DNA of 64,000 nt from Reticulitermes speratus (GCA_021186555.1 JAJKFL010000006.1:964501-1028500); one strand, 5' to 3'; numbered from the stretch's first letter, positions 1 through 14,300 are shown. Numbers and translations are program-made. Notes: generated from the sequence alone by a model not told the origin.

Positions 1-330
1 AAGGTAGGCCAGTGTGGGCCGTTTTGAGACACTTAAAGGAAGGCCAGTGTGGCCGTTTGAGACACTTAAAGAAGGCCAGTGTGGGCCATTTTGAGAAACT
101 TAAAGGTAGGCCAGTGTGGGCCGTTTTGAGAAACTTAAAGGTAGGCCAGTGTGGGCCGTTTTGAGAAACTTAAAGGTAGGCCAGTGTGGGCCGTTTTGAG
201 AAACTTAAAGGTAGGCCAGTGTGGGCCGTTTTTGAGACACTTAAAGGTAGGCCAGTGTGGGCCGTTTGGAGATACGTAAATGCAGGCCAGTGTGGGCCGT
301 ATTAAACATAATGGTAAGGAAGGCCAGTGG
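1..330. repeat. Minisatellite, unit about 36 bp, about 9 copies
   Basis: Direct copies of a unit beginning aaggtaggccagtgtgggcc; the first and last units are diverged and it probably continues left of the window. Confidence 0.9.
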
Positions 331-640
331 GGCCACCAACTATGTAAGGTCAGACGTGATGGAATGTTGAAGAATGCAGAGGTTAAGCAAATATTTTGTT
401 TGGAATGTATTGTAAGATAACACTTGTTCTGTATGATTATTGAGATTTATGGTTCTTTGATGTTGTCGCTGTTTGGTGGAATATTTTGTCTTTGGTTGAA
501 TTTTCGCATTTGTATGCATTATTGTCAAGAGAAGAGAAGCTCTACAGAAGTTACTCGGGCTGAGGGTCAAGTAGAATTAGCAGGCATTTCCATTGTTGTA
601 TCGTTCCTTATATTTTCCTATGCTGGTGGAATTATCTACA

Positions 641-805
641 AAAGAGTGCTGTCATGGTGCGAGTTAGCTAATGTGTGGTGGTGTGAGTTAGCTATGTGGT
701 GGTGGTTTGAGTTAGCTAATGTGGTGTGGTGCGAGTTAGCTAATGTGGTGGTGGTGCGAGTTAGCTAATGTGGTGGTGGTGTGAGTTAGCTAATGTGGTG
801 GTGCA
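641..805. repeat. Short GT-rich tandem repeat, unit about 22-25 bp
   Basis: Imperfect copies around gagttagctaatgtggtggt. It creates a spurious Trp/Val-rich reading frame on the plus strand. Confidence 0.8.
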
Positions 806-1068
806 AGAAAGCGGAGGATGAACATTTGTCTTGAGAGAGACTCATTGACAAACATGTGATAAAAATGTGCAGCATTAATACATCAGGACTTTGGTGTGAT
901 GGAACTACAAGGATCGACGACGGGAAGAGCAAGAGGCTCTCAGTAAATTTTTCGCTGAACGAGATGTACGGGAAACGACGCAACACCTATACGAGTCTCC
1001 GGATGATGCAACCACCAGCTGGACCACAGAGGTGCTAACAAGTTACTACAAAATCTCTCCCCCCTTGG

Positions 1069-1555
1069 GACAAGTTTGAGGGGGGAGGATGTGCCGTGCC
1101 TAAATCTCGACATTCCATGGAGATCCACCAGCCTATACCCTACACCCCTTATAAACATGAGTTGGACTGTTCTGTCAGCTCACTTCCACCCCCTAACTTT
1201 CACTTTTGTACCTGACCATAGTTTACCTAATAAGCTGCGTTTTTCTGCTTGATCACTCTGCAACCCAGCTCTGAACTACGAGCAGCGAAATCCGGTTTCG
1301 GCCTTCATCACCAAAAATTTGGATTCGGCAAGGATTGTTTGAGTCCTTGGGAGGGTCGGCGATCTGAAGAGAGTTGTATCAGATCGGCGCTACCAAGTGG
1401 CCGAGATGAGAAGGGTTCTCTGGTCTCAACCGACGAGTTTTGTTAAATTACATTCTTTTTGTTGTATACTGCATGTACTGTAAGTACAGAGTGTGTTACT
1501 CAATTGTTATTAATAAACTATTTATGTTAATTTTGATGTATTGACGATATATGTG
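1069..1555 (+). mobile_element. Possible LTR of a retrotransposon (solo or 3' end)
   Basis: A G-rich purine tract (gaggggggagga) is followed by TG-starting sequence, and an AATAAA lies at about 1511 before a short T-rich tail, as in an LTR with upstream polypurine tract. No second LTR or coding domain is visible, so the call rests on layout alone. Confidence 0.3.
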
Positions 1556-2160
1556 GGAACCACCCACGCTAAAGAAACGATCCATGGTAGTAAGCACGTC
1601 ACAGTACTAAAGCACAGTTCCCACTGTGCGTATGCCCACGGTCCACTCACACCCAGGGAAAATATTCTTCACCTGTATTTAAATGCATCTGTTCGTGCCA
1701 GTGCCGTGCCCTGAATGTGATCACTAATGTGGACACTGCTACTGAAATTCAGTGCAGAACATCCGACTGTCTCTTGACTGCAACATAACTGTCCCTATTA
1801 TATGAATTGAGCGTAATCCTCTCTCCATTCATCACGATGAACTGACTCATTATGGTGACATCATCTTCCTGTTGTTATACGATATAATAAGCCAGGAAAC
1901 AGACAGAAGAATTTTACAGATATACACGTACATCCCAATTAAATTCAGCACATAAGAGACTGAATAACAATATGGTTTAAAAAAATTTGTGAAGGGGTAC
2001 ACACGGTATTTTTGGCTTCATGGACAGCCCTATTTCAGCCAACCTGACACCTTTCTTTTTTTTCAATAACATCACCACTGCCGTAATAAACATGCGGTTC
2101 ATTACCATTTCAGCCAGCTTACTGGCCACAGTTTGTACACCAGCTGGACTCTCAACTGGA
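1556..2160. other. Downstream flank and 3' UTR of HEATR1
   Basis: AT-rich, with no recognisable gene. The part next to 2160 should be the HEATR1 3' UTR on the minus strand. Confidence 0.4.
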
Positions 2161-2358
2161 TTAGAAATACTTTTTGAGAGGTTCGCCAAGTATCTCCTCC
2201 AAATTCTGGACTGCCTTCTGGCATGCTGACTCTACAGCTTCTTCCTCGTCCTCAAGTAGTTCAGCCAAAAATGGCACAGTTTCTGGCAAAAGAGGAAGGA
2301 AATCTTCGCCTAGCTTGCGAGCCATTTCACACAGGACCTCCAGAGAAGCAAGGCGAAC
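2161..2358 (-). CDS. HEATR1: HEATR1 last coding exon 25
   Basis: C-terminal 65 residues and stop TAA at 2163-2161. Reads [16 protein letters not shown], then [20 protein letters not shown] and ends LGEPLKKYF. Acceptor ctttaag|GTTCG; the preceding exon needs G+GTT, so a G appears lost from the run. The polyadenylation signal was not identified. Confidence 0.94.
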   Translation of the reverse strand, partial: VRLASLEVLCEMARKLGEDFLPLLPETVPFLAELLEDEEEAVESACQKAVQNLEEILGEPLKKYF

Positions 2359-5300
2359 CTTAAAGGACAAAGGAAGCAATATGATAAGAACACAAAACAG
2401 TACAACACAGTGCAGTGTAGAACAGGGGTACAAATATTCTGGAGGCAACACGCTCCTCTGAACCACTGGAATGTATCTACTGACTACACAGCATCACATT
2501 ACTCTCTATTTGCTACTTCAGAACTGGACACAACCTTCTGGTGTGACACTGTGCAGTACAGTAGACGGGAGAGCTGCCTCCATATTCAGGGCATAAGAGG
2601 CACCATATGTTGATACCCACTCCTGTAAGAACCTCCAATGTCACACGTGGCCACAGCGATACACAGTGCAACAGCTTGCACAGCTGACACATCAAGTCTG
2701 CAGGTTCTGACTGACTCACTGACTGACTCCAAACACCAGAGTCCTTCTTGAGAGCCAACAGCTCCTCAGCTACTGAACGAATTCCCTGCCAAGGTTCATT
2801 ATCATGTTCAAAGAAGCCTGTCACTTGTCTGTAACCTGAGCCAGACAAATCCAATACACACTATCCCATCCTATTTCCTGAAGTTCCATTTTAATATTGT
2901 CCACCAAGCGATTATTTCTTTCATGTTCCGCCAGCACACAAATGGACCTTCCTGTGCAGCTCACAGACCATCAACAAGTTTTGTTGAGATTTCATATGGC
3001 AGACTTTCATTACTTTACACTTAAAAAACGTCAAATAATGCTGTTGGTAATTCTGTATGTTACACTATGAAGTACAGCCTTTCTGATCTTGTTATTTCCA
3101 GCCTCACTTCTACGAGCTATGACAAACGCAACGACGACGACAAACCACCGCCCCCCTCCTGCATGCACATACACACACACACACACCCTGTTTATGAAAA
3201 CACAAAATTCCTGCCACCTGTTCTTGACATACATGAACACAAGTAAAGTTAAAAGCAAATATATAACACTCAAATGTGGTGGTAAATTGCAAACATGTTG
3301 CAGTAAGGCTACTGACATAACACATGTACAGAAAAATGATGTCAAAAGGCTCCTGATGAAGAGAAAGTGTTACATTTCCCATTGCACTCACCTTGGCAGA
3401 TTGTGACGAGCTTTGAGCAAGACCTGGTAGTTGAGCTGTTTCCACAAGGCATCGTCTGCCACAGCAACAGCAAACTGAGACAGGCAAGGGGCGAGCAACG
3501 AAGACACTCGCAACTGCAGAGCCTCTACGCCTCCTAATGTGTTCTCCAGCTGCAAGTGCAAAGTCCAGTGGTAACTACATGTATGAGCTGCTTTAATATT
3601 AGATAACTACATGTTGTGTCCACACAGTGTATTTATGTGTTTTGTATAACTCTCACAACAAAGTACTATTTCCCTGAAGAATATTAACTGGCTGGTCCTT
3701 TTGATGGACAGGTAGTGTGCCTTTTGTGTGGAAGAAACTGAACATTAAATATTCACATATTTCAGCCTTCAAAGTACTACAATATGCACTGTGAAGCATG
3801 TCGGGGTTCTGTAACTGTTTATATTATTTGTTCCTTTTAGACACTACGGGCTCTAAGTAGTCCTGGTATTGACACTCTAAGTAGTCCTGGTATTGACACT
3901 CTAAGTAGTCCTGGTATTGACACTCTAAGTAGTCCTGGTATTGACACTCTAAGTAGTCCTGGTATTGACACTCTAAGTAGTCCTGGTATTGACACTCTAA
4001 GTAGTCCTGGTATTGACACTCTAAGTAGTCCTGGTATTGACACTCTAAAGCACACAGCACTACACAATCTTGTGTCAAACATGAAGTAACTGACCATTGG
4101 TTCACAAACTTTGTTGACTCTGAGGCTTCCGGGATGTGAATAAAAAAAAGTTTAAGGCCTTCCAATTTAAAAAATTGACCTCCAATGTAATTTAACAATT
4201 ACCAAAAATAATTAAAAACAAACCTTAATGAAATCTACAACTCTACAAAACACTTTTGTTATTAAACTGTAGGCTTGAGATTTAATGCAGCCTTTTAGGG
4301 TTAAACTTAATTTAGCATACTGGTTACAAGACCATTTTTTTGGCAGCACCCTGAAACAGACACGTTCATATCTACAGTTATGTTGATATTGACAGTAAAC
4401 TGTTAGTTACAAGTGGTTTGTTTAATGATACTATTAGCAACTCAGATTATATGGGGCTTATGACAGGACAAAAGTCAGTAATAAATCTAGAAGCAGCAGT
4501 CGTGACCTATCTTGTGGTTCTACCGCAGTGTTTGTGTGGAACAAGTGGCTAATAACACAAAGAACAGGACAGTCAGTGTCGCCAGTAAGAATTAAGCATC
4601 GCATCTCCCAGATACAAATCATTTCACTCGCCACTTGAACCAGCGTGCTCTGTGAGTCACCAGTTATAGCCAACAGTAGTAATAAGAATGTTTCAGTTAG
4701 TAACAAACAATCTGTTAAGCTTCTAGACTTCACATTCAAAGACAAACACACTTCATCAGGTAAAGGAACCACCTGGCTGCATGCGACAGAAAGAGCTACT
4801 CTCAATGACTCCTTCTCTCGACCCAACTCAGTAGGTGCCGCCCCACCCTTACACCTGAGGACAGCAACATATTCACTTCTGCAAATAACATCATGGACAA
4901 AGCACAGCAGTTGTCAACGTAATACACCATCATCAGAACCCCTTTCAGTTGTCTTCTTCTTGGGTGATTTGACGTTCTAACAGTGGTGTTGCAGAGCGTT
5001 CAGGTCTCCTAAGAGTTGACACTGTGTCCCTGGGCGAGTGGTTCCCAATGTTCTGCAGGATCACAATGCCTTCACCATAAAGGGTCACACAGTTCAAGAA
5101 GGATACCTATTCTTCCAGGATTGCTGGACTCTACAAATGAATGCACCACAGCCCTTCAAAACACTGGAAACTCCCAACACAACACAGCGCCATACACCAA
5201 AAGATCTGAATCCTCTGCAACACCATCGTGAGAACCCCAAATCTTGCAGCTAAGCACTCATACACCAGAAAAAAAAAATTATCCTAATAACAAAGGCAGC

Positions 5301-8300
5301 AGGTTCCTCTGAAACGTCAGTATGTATCTACCAGACTATGTGCCAAGAAAAGCCATGTTATAATGCTTTACCTGATCCACTAGGGGCTGCATCAGAGCAT
5401 CAAAACGCTCTTTATTAACAAACCCCTGGCCACTGTCATGCTGAAACACCCTGTATAGTGTTTGCAGGACATACTGGAGCAACAGCTGGGCTGATGCTTC
5501 CTCATACACTTGCTCTTCAGCTTCACTGTCACTTGACTTGCAGACATTGGTGCGATTCAACAGTGTTGATGCATTTTGGACCAGTCGTCCAGCAAACAGC
5601 ACAAACAGTCCCTTCAGGCTCTGAGCAATACTGCTGGACAGCCTGCAAAACCACAAAACCACAATACAAACCACAGCTGCACAGTCAGTTTTATTCTAAA
5701 ATAGTACACTGACTGCCCTACAGAATGCCAATGCAGCTGCCTAGTTTCATGTTTCAATACATCAAGTGGTCTGAAGTTCATACCAAACTTCACAAACAAA
5801 CAAACAAACAACCTAGCTGGCTAGCTAGCTAACTAAATAACCAAACACCTAACTATATAACTAACTAATCAATTAACTATATAACTACCTAACTAACTAA
5901 CTCATTCACTCATTACTCCATGAAGCAGAGTCCTTCCTGAGAAGCTAACAGTTCCTCAGCTACTCAAGAAATTCCCCACATTTCGTGAAACCTGAAGGTT
6001 CATTATCGTGTTCACAATAGCCTGCCACTTGTCCCTGTCCTAAGCCAGATAAATCCAATCTACACTGTCCAACCCTATTTCTTTAACATAAATTTTAATA
6101 TTATCCACCTATCTACCACTATGTCTTCCAAGTGGTATCTTCCCTTCTGGTTTCCCCAATAAATCTCTGGATCTCTCTCTCTTCTCCCCCACATGCCCCA
6201 CCCATCTCACCCCACCAGATAACATTTGGTGAGGCGTACAAATAATGAAGCTCGTCATTACGAAATTTTCTCCATTCTGCTGTCATCCAACTTTCAAAAT
6301 GCCAAGTGGTACAAAATTATTAATGAAGACACAGAAACAGCAAAAAGCACGACAGTATCAGACTGTCTCACACAGTAAGTCTGGAACCTATTATCCAGAA
6401 AGCTTAAAGCCAAAGGCTTTCTGCATTTTGGTATTTTGGGTAAAAAAAAAGGGTAAAGTTCTCCCTAGAACAGGCCATGAAGGCCCAGAGGGGGAGTAGA
6501 GGTATAGCTGTACTCTTTCTTTAACCTCGGCACTAGATGAGGGTGGGTGGTCAACTCCACACCCCGGCCGCTTTACCCCCGGGAAAGAGACCCGGTACCC
6601 ATTGTATAGGAGGCTGGGTGGGCCCCAGGGCCGGTCTGGACGGGTGTGGAAAATCTCACCCACACCAGGATTCGATCCCGGACCGTCCAGCCTGTAGCGA
6701 GTCGCTATACCGACTGTGCCATTCTGGCCCACCGGTATTTTGGGTCCCTTAGCCAAAACAAATGACAACACATGTAAATTCAGTAATTCAAAACATGTAC
6801 TAACAGCTTCTTTACCTAATCAGGACTTGACGACGAACAGTGAGAGCCAAAATTAGCACTTCTGTCAACAAAACAGTCTCCAATCTTTTTAAATGTATCT
6901 TGCTATGTTAAATGCTTCAAGCATTTAAGTTCTTGTTGGGGGGGGGGGGGGGGGGTATATATTCCCACATAATATGTTGCTCAGAAATTAAATATTTTTG
7001 TTCCAGTCCCTTAGTACATTTTTCCATTAAACTGATGCGCTTGTTACTTGACAGTTGTCCCTCCATCAGTCTGCACCCTCATTACGACATGTCCCTGTCC
7101 CTGTCCCTGTCCCTGCCAGTTTCTCATAAACTAAGCTACACAGTACAGTCTCAATATTTGGTCTTCTGAGTTTTCCTAACTGCTCATTTCAACACCATTG
7201 TTTCACTTTTCATGACTAGTTCCAACAAACTGTGATGAGAACCAGATGACTCAAAAGCAGCTTCTCCCATTCTTCTCCCATTGCACAGATCACTCTCAGC
7301 TCAGTCAAGCCCCACTGTCCTCCTATTGCACAGATCACTCTCAGCTCAGTCAAGCCCCACTGTCCTCCCATTGCACAGATCACTCTCAGCTCAGTCAAGC
7401 CCCACTGTCCTCCCATTGCACAGATCACTCTCAGCTCAGTCAAGCCCCACTGTCCTCCCATTGCACAGATCACTCTCAGCTCAGTCAAGCCCCACTGTCC
7501 TCCCATTGCACAGATCACTCTCAGCTCAGTCAAGCCCCACTGTCCTCCCATTGCACAGATCACTCTCAGCTCAGTCAAGCCCCACTGTCCTCCCATTGCA
7601 CAGATCACTCTCAGCTCAGTCAAGCCCCACTGTCCTCCCATTGCACAGATCACTCTCAGCTCAGTCAAGCCCCACTGTCCTCCCATTGCACAGATCACTC
7701 TCAGCTCAGTCAAGCCCCACTGTCCTCCTATTGCACAGATCACTCTCAGCTCAGTCAAGCCCCACTGTCCTCCCATTGCACAGATCACTCTCAGCTCAGT
7801 CAAGCCCCACTGTCCTCCCATTGCACAGATCACTCTCAGCTCAGTCAAGCCCCACTGTCCTCCCATTGCACAGATCACTCTCAGCTCAGTCAAGCCCCAC
7901 TGTCCTCCTATTGCACAGATCACTCTCAGCTCAGTCATGCTCTGTCTTGCATTAAGTCAGGCTGACTGCTTTCGTGTTTTATAGAATGGTATTGTCCTTC
8001 AATTATGTACTGTATTTCATGCTTACAAAAAGTGTTAGTACTTTATTAACAATAAACTTTCATGCTTCTTATGCATTAAAAGGTTACTTTATGTTTTTAT
8101 TACTGGTATTTCATAAGGTCTTTGAAACACTTAGGTGTTTTACAATGAAAACAGATTCTGCTGTTCATGATTCTGAAGTTAGCCATCGTTTTATTGGTAC
8201 CGATCAATCACAAACATTGATACTCTACTGTACAGGCAGGAAATGTCAGAGCAACTGTAATTACGATAGACCAAGCTCCTAACAGTGACAATATTTATCT

Positions 8301-11300
8301 GTAAAGGCTCAAGCGCCTCAGTTGCACAATATCATTTACCTGTAAAATGTTATGACACGATCTTTATGTGCTTCTGAACTGGTCGCCCAGTGGAACAGAG
8401 TGTAGTACAGAGGGCGAAATGTTGACTCAGACAATTTCAGTATAAGAACAACAAGAGCTTCCACAACATAACCTTCTGCTTGCTCAATGTCATCTTGTGA
8501 TACTAGCACTTCAGAAACACCAGTGGAACAATCCGCTCTGAACTGCAGTGCTGGCATGAAGAAGGCTGTGAGGTCAGGCACCAACTGTGTCAACTCTGAT
8601 CGAGTTAATGTGCTAAAACTATCTGCCAAAACAGACAGCAGTGGACCGAGCGCTGAATATTGGTGATGTGCAAGCAGACGGGCATAACATCGACTGACAG
8701 CAGGAGTCAGCACTCGACCTGGGACAGTACTGGACAACTTCTGTCTGTAACACACAAACAAAACGTAACATATATTAACAGAACAGAGTTGTAGCATTCA
8801 CAGTGGTGCAGATAATGTCCCCATTCTTCTGGGATGTGGCACTACATCACCGGGCCATTGCTGCCTGATGTTTGACACAGTGTGATCATCTCACCTTAAC
8901 GAGCCCAGATGTCCATGAAGAATGCACATGAACATTTTGACCCATGAAGATGAGCCACCAGACTGTCTCAAAGCATTAGACATTACATTCCCATAGGGAG
9001 ACCTCATGTTAACACACATCCAGCGCTGGCTTCAGGGGTATGCAAGCTGGGTGGTGGCCCAGGATGCAGGCTTTAAGGGGCAGCAAACAGACTTTGGTAT
9101 TTTCAAGAAACTGTCGATATTTTCACTTTTAGACCAAGCAAAGCAAAATGTTAATAAGTGAAACCTTGATGTCAGGCTTCTGCCGCAACGTTGATGAGCT
9201 CTGCGCTCTTCTGGGGTGTTACGTGGCTTCCCTTCCTTGTTATTGCTGCCTCCATACATTTTACTCCCATTATTCTCACCCTGCTTCACTGGCAGCACTT
9301 GGCCATCCTGAGACCGGTTCTCGCCCAGATATCCCACTAGCCACTTTATGTGTCTCTCTACACACCCCCCCTCCTACACCCTTTTGATTTCGTTTCTTCT
9401 TCTTATTTATTTCATTTTTAATGTTTACTGTTGGTTTTATTTGTATTTTATTTATCTCCTTTATCCCTATTTTTCCCCCCTATTCCATATATGTTGCCAA
9501 CTGTCTCAGCTATTTGCATCTCGGTACCCCCAGCAGCTTTACGCTGTTTGTATCCACCCCTCTCTCACCCTGGTTCTACCCTATTGGCTGTCATCAGCCT
9601 ACTGATTGCTACCCCGCGCGCACCTTCCCATATAAAATCTACGTTATAGGATGCCTGCTTTCTTTCCTACTCGGACTCTTGACCCTGAAGATGGGACCGA
9701 TACGTTGTCCGCTAATGTCGGTAAACAATTACCACATGACGCTGCGTAATATCCCAGAAGACGCAGATCTCACAGTGAAACCTGTCTTAAACAGAACCTG
9801 GGCATTACAAAAACCTGTCTTTAGCAGAAAACTTTTACAGTTCCAAGGATCTGGGGTCACAAAGATCCAAAATTAATTAATTAAATTATATTAAATGGAA
9901 CCTGCTTGCAATAAAAAAAAATCAGTCCCAGCAGTTCCCTCCTCCATAAATTCTTTGGTAAACATACCCATCATCCCTAGAAATCTGCAAAATGACTGCC
10001 TCACCATGACACTAAACGTACCCTGTTCCCTTTAAGAGATGCAGACTGCAGTGATGGAGAAGGCAGAAGAGGCTATAAACAATGTCACTTTGAGAGGTTG
10101 CAAGCGTGCCAGTATTACCACTACAGCTTTATACAGCAGCCACAAGAGAAGGGTGACAAGTCTTGGAGAAGGCAAGGCAAACTGTGATGCTGGTTCAGCA
10201 GTGAATGTCTTAGAACAAAAAGTTACTTTGGAATCCTTTGGTTGCCCAGCAACTGATACTTGTACAAAGGGCAACTCCAGCAACTTGTGGTTGGCATCTC
10301 AAACATGTAACAACTGGCAGTAACATTATCAGTGAACTTGAAAGCTATGCTGGTCTGATGGTAGGGCCACCGCCCCCCATGATGGACAGGTTGCCAGTGA
10401 GTTGGCAGACACAGAGCGGTACCTGCTCCTCCAAATGGGGAGTCATGACATGGGATGAGTTGGGGGTTGGGAGGAGTTGGGACATGTGATGACGGCCCCA
10501 TCCCGCTTGGAAGAACTGATGCTGAGAAATCATCAAATTATGTTAGCTGGACGGAACCAACGTAGAGGATGTAACAACCACAAGGATATACTTTCATGAC
10601 ACAAGAGTGGTGCAGCATGGAATCTGACAGATGTAAGTCAAACCTATAAAAATGTTATGGCCATACACAAATCCAGGGGCTGGAACACCCAAGCACCAGA
10701 TAGGAGCCAATGGTACAGCACAGCTGAGGCTGTCTATGGCTGAGCCAGGCTGTAATAACAGAAGGCAGTCTGTTTACCTGATTGCTTTCAGCTTATGTAC
10801 AACAGGTGTGACCTTTGAGTCATCACTGACGTGTTGCCACTTGGCTGACTGGATGGAAACCTCATGTAGTAACTTGTCCAGATAAGGACTTAGGAAGTGC
10901 GGTAAGCTCTCAACAATCTTCAGGGTGGCTGTGACGATGCTCAACAGAACCAAGTTTGGACTGCAAAGAGAACAAATACAGTGTTGAGAACAAAAATGAG
11001 CTTTGAATACACACACACACACACACAGTGAAATGTCGCTACCATGTACTTCAAGATTCCACTCTTCTGGAACGTGATGCTGTGTCAACAGGTGGTTCCT
11101 GATGTTTCAAAGAAATAAGCAGCTTTCTTCTTCAGGGTTCAAGGTCCTTCATGGACCCTGAACCCTTGAAGATGAAGGAAAATTTTCCTTCAAAATGTTC
11201 AGAAGCATTTACCAAGTGACCGAATGTTACATCGCAGCAGACAACTGATAACAGATTGACAACTTGATCACACAGAGGACTGTGACAACCTTGATCACAC

Positions 11301-14300
11301 AGATGTGACAACCTCCACACTCACATTCTGTATACTTGTTAACCCTCTGCAGGTGGATTTTATTTTTACAGTAAAAGATTATTATTTCTTACATTTTCAA
11401 TAAGCTGCCTTCCAGTATATTTAAGCTAACTGCTAGTAACAGCCCATACACTAGAGACATCTGGCACAATTTAGTGGATAAGGAGAGAGAAGAGACAGAC
11501 AGACAGCACTAAATTTGAACTTAAATGTCATCAGGGCACACTCTGCAGATATACTCAGATATGGCTTGTACAGTGTTAAGAGTTAATGAAATGAAAAGAA
11601 CTATAATTTAAAAAACAATACAACCGTGAACGTTCTTCATGTAATTAAGAACTTTCACGATGTTGACTGCACTACAGTCCTGATCTAAATGTAACTGACT
11701 GACAGCAGGCTGGATTAGCAAAAATGTCAGATAGAGCAAAAATGTGTGGGGGCAAAACAAATTGCAAATTATATGGCAGTGCAATACAAGTACAAATTTG
11801 GTTTATTAATAATTATTCTACAGTACAACTAACATAATAGAGTACAGAACTATTATTCGAGGAAATAAATTTGAATCAAGTAAACCGGACAACCTTCATC
11901 CACAGCGGTATGAGACGCACTGACAAACACAGCAGCAAGGGAGTGGGACTGTGATGGCTGCATTGGATAAAGTGGAATGTTGAACAACCAAAGGTAGGAT
12001 ATCTGGGACTCTACTGTACTTCAGTTTCTTGCTGTTTTATCTTCACAACCGTGCCTCATGATTTTAGTTTTGAGGTTTTCGCAGCCTATGAATATTCATA
12101 CTGTGATGTAAGATCATGACACCACACAGTCTGGTAACTGGTTACCAGCATCTTCTGAGTACAAACGAAGATGTAAATAGGGCATGCTTATGAAGCATTG
12201 GCACGGACACACCACAATATAAATCTTCAACGCTGCAGAAACCTCACACCTCACATCCGATACACAATGTGTAGTTTTATTATATACTTTGTCCATCATC
12301 TTGTGTTAAAATTTATTAACAAATATTGCGAACAGGATCAGTACCCATGGGTCTTAACCTAATTTTTAGTCTCAGAACAGGGACCAAGCTTCTCCCCACA
12401 ATGTACCGTTTTACTAATTTCTTCATTTTCATAATTTTTTATTGCCTTTTAATACGAGGCAATGGACACAGTCCTTGAAGTAGATGATCACAAATTATAG
12501 GTTTGTATGCACAAGACACATGCCAAATGAAATATAAACACAGTACTTACCTTTCTAATTCCTGCTGTTTATGCAGAACTTTAATGACAGCTGGCATAAA
12601 CTGGCCAAGCATACCAATAGCATTGGCCCTCAGGACAGAGACAAGTTCTGCTAAGCACAACACAACTGACGCAAGGAGGTTCTTCTGAACGGCGTCTGAC
12701 TGCACCAGTTCTGTCACTCGTTCCAAAATCTTTAAAGGAAACATTTGTAGGTTTATACAGAGCCACTTTCTTTGAACAGAACAGAAGTCTCTATCTGGTT
12801 TGCTACTAGCCCAAACCATATGAACCACAGTGGTTACTAAATGTATCACTAACATTAACATAAAAAACCTTGGGATTTTGCCAACACAGAAAGTTTAGTT
12901 GTTTCATACAATTGCCAAAACAGTGACCACTTCCCGAAAAAGCATTCATCAACTGGTACCTGTGAGATCTGCGGTGGGCAAAGTGGCACTGGGACGTTTT
13001 CTCTAAGTACTTCGGTTTCCTTCAGATATTTACCAGCGCTCCGCATCATCTTTATCTAGTACTAATTATCAGACAAGTGGCAAAGGCACTGGACAGTTTC
13101 TCTAAGTACTTCGTTCTCAGTACAATCTACCAGCGCTCCGCATTCATCTTCATCTTAGTACTACTATTATCAGGACAAGTGGGCAAAGCCTGGGACCTTC
13201 AAACAAAGCAACATTCTTCCAGATACTGAGGAGCACTGCACAGAAAAGTACTGTCACATTGTTTATGTTTAAGCTTTAAAGCGTTCATAAACATACTTGT
13301 TGCACGACACCAAACAGCATTTTACCTCCATATTTACATACACCAACTGGATGCAACTCTATTTAAAAAACTGTATAGTTTTTTAAAACATATTTAAAAA
13401 CTTTATAAAACCCGACATATGTTTCGGCTCTTATAGAGCCATCTTCAGGGGTTTATTGTCGTTAAAACTGCATATATTAAAACGTCTTTTTCATTGGTTC
13501 ACTTTTAGGCAAGGTTTTTTTCACTTTTTCACTGCTTGGTATGCACAGACACTATTTGTTATACGTGCTAAAATAATATGTTAATGTTTTCATAGGTATT
13601 GTATTTGATTAACATATTATTTTAGACAGATAACAAATAGTGTCTGTGCATACCAAGCAGTGAAAAAGTGAAAAAAACCTTGCCTAAAAGTGAACCAATG
13701 AAAAAGACGTTTTAATATATGCAGTTTTAACGACAATAAAACCCCTGAAGATGGCTCTATAACAGCCGAAACATATGTCGGGTTTTAATAAAACTTAACT
13801 ATACAGTTTTTTAAATAGAGTTGCATCCAGTTGGTTTGTAAATAGTGACTGTGACAAGAGCACGGTGATTACAGAATAATAAAAGCACTTTACCTGTTTA
13901 AACTGCGATGGATTTTCAGGTGCAAGATGCCGTGCGAGGAGTTTCACTGAGAACATGGCTACTTGCTGATTGGTCTCAAGGTCAGGTTTGACAGTAACAC
14001 TGCCAATACTGCCCATCACTGACAACAAAGGTGTCAGGAGTGAATAAAGTGCCTCACGGTTACACGAGGAGAAGAAATGACCCTGATGTTGCAGTCGTGC
14101 ATTTAGAAGCTCCATGGCCTTGCGACGAACTGTTGGCAATCTGTGGTTCAAGAGACCTCTGATGACCAAGAGGAACATGTTGCTGGGAAGCAAAGCATTT
14201 ACCTGGACAATCAAAAAAAAACACTATCAACATAAGAACAAAGTCCAATCTTCACCACCAAACATAAAACACAGTAAAACAATTTTTTGAAACATGTTCA

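Larger units (their letters stand above)
13330..13850. mobile_element. About 520-bp near-perfect palindromic (foldback) element with a hammerhead-like motif in each arm
   Basis: Left arm ccaactggatgcaactctat and right arm atagagttgcatccagttgg are perfect inverted copies, and complementarity continues through most of the element to a centre near 13590. Both arms contain a complete hammerhead-type core (listed separately). No coding sequence; it lies in the HEATR1 intron just 3' of exon 19. Confidence 0.9.

Noticed and set aside
3824..4198. Open frames of 86-124 codons with repeated [12 protein letters not shown] peptide
   Set aside because: They come from the 24-bp tandem repeat and lie in a HEATR1 intron.
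6442..6733. tRNA-like promoter boxes suggesting a tRNA gene
   Set aside because: No cloverleaf acceptor stem; the sequence is a SINE with target duplication and several relatives in the window.
7216..7965. Long open frames of about 225-240 codons on both strands
   Set aside because: They are an artefact of the 45-bp tandem repeat, whose length is a multiple of three; no start context, splice signals or non-repetitive coding sequence.
9148..9876. Open frames of 79-151 codons rich in Phe, Leu and Pro
   Set aside because: T/C-rich low-complexity sequence within a foldback element; no domain, start context or splice logic.
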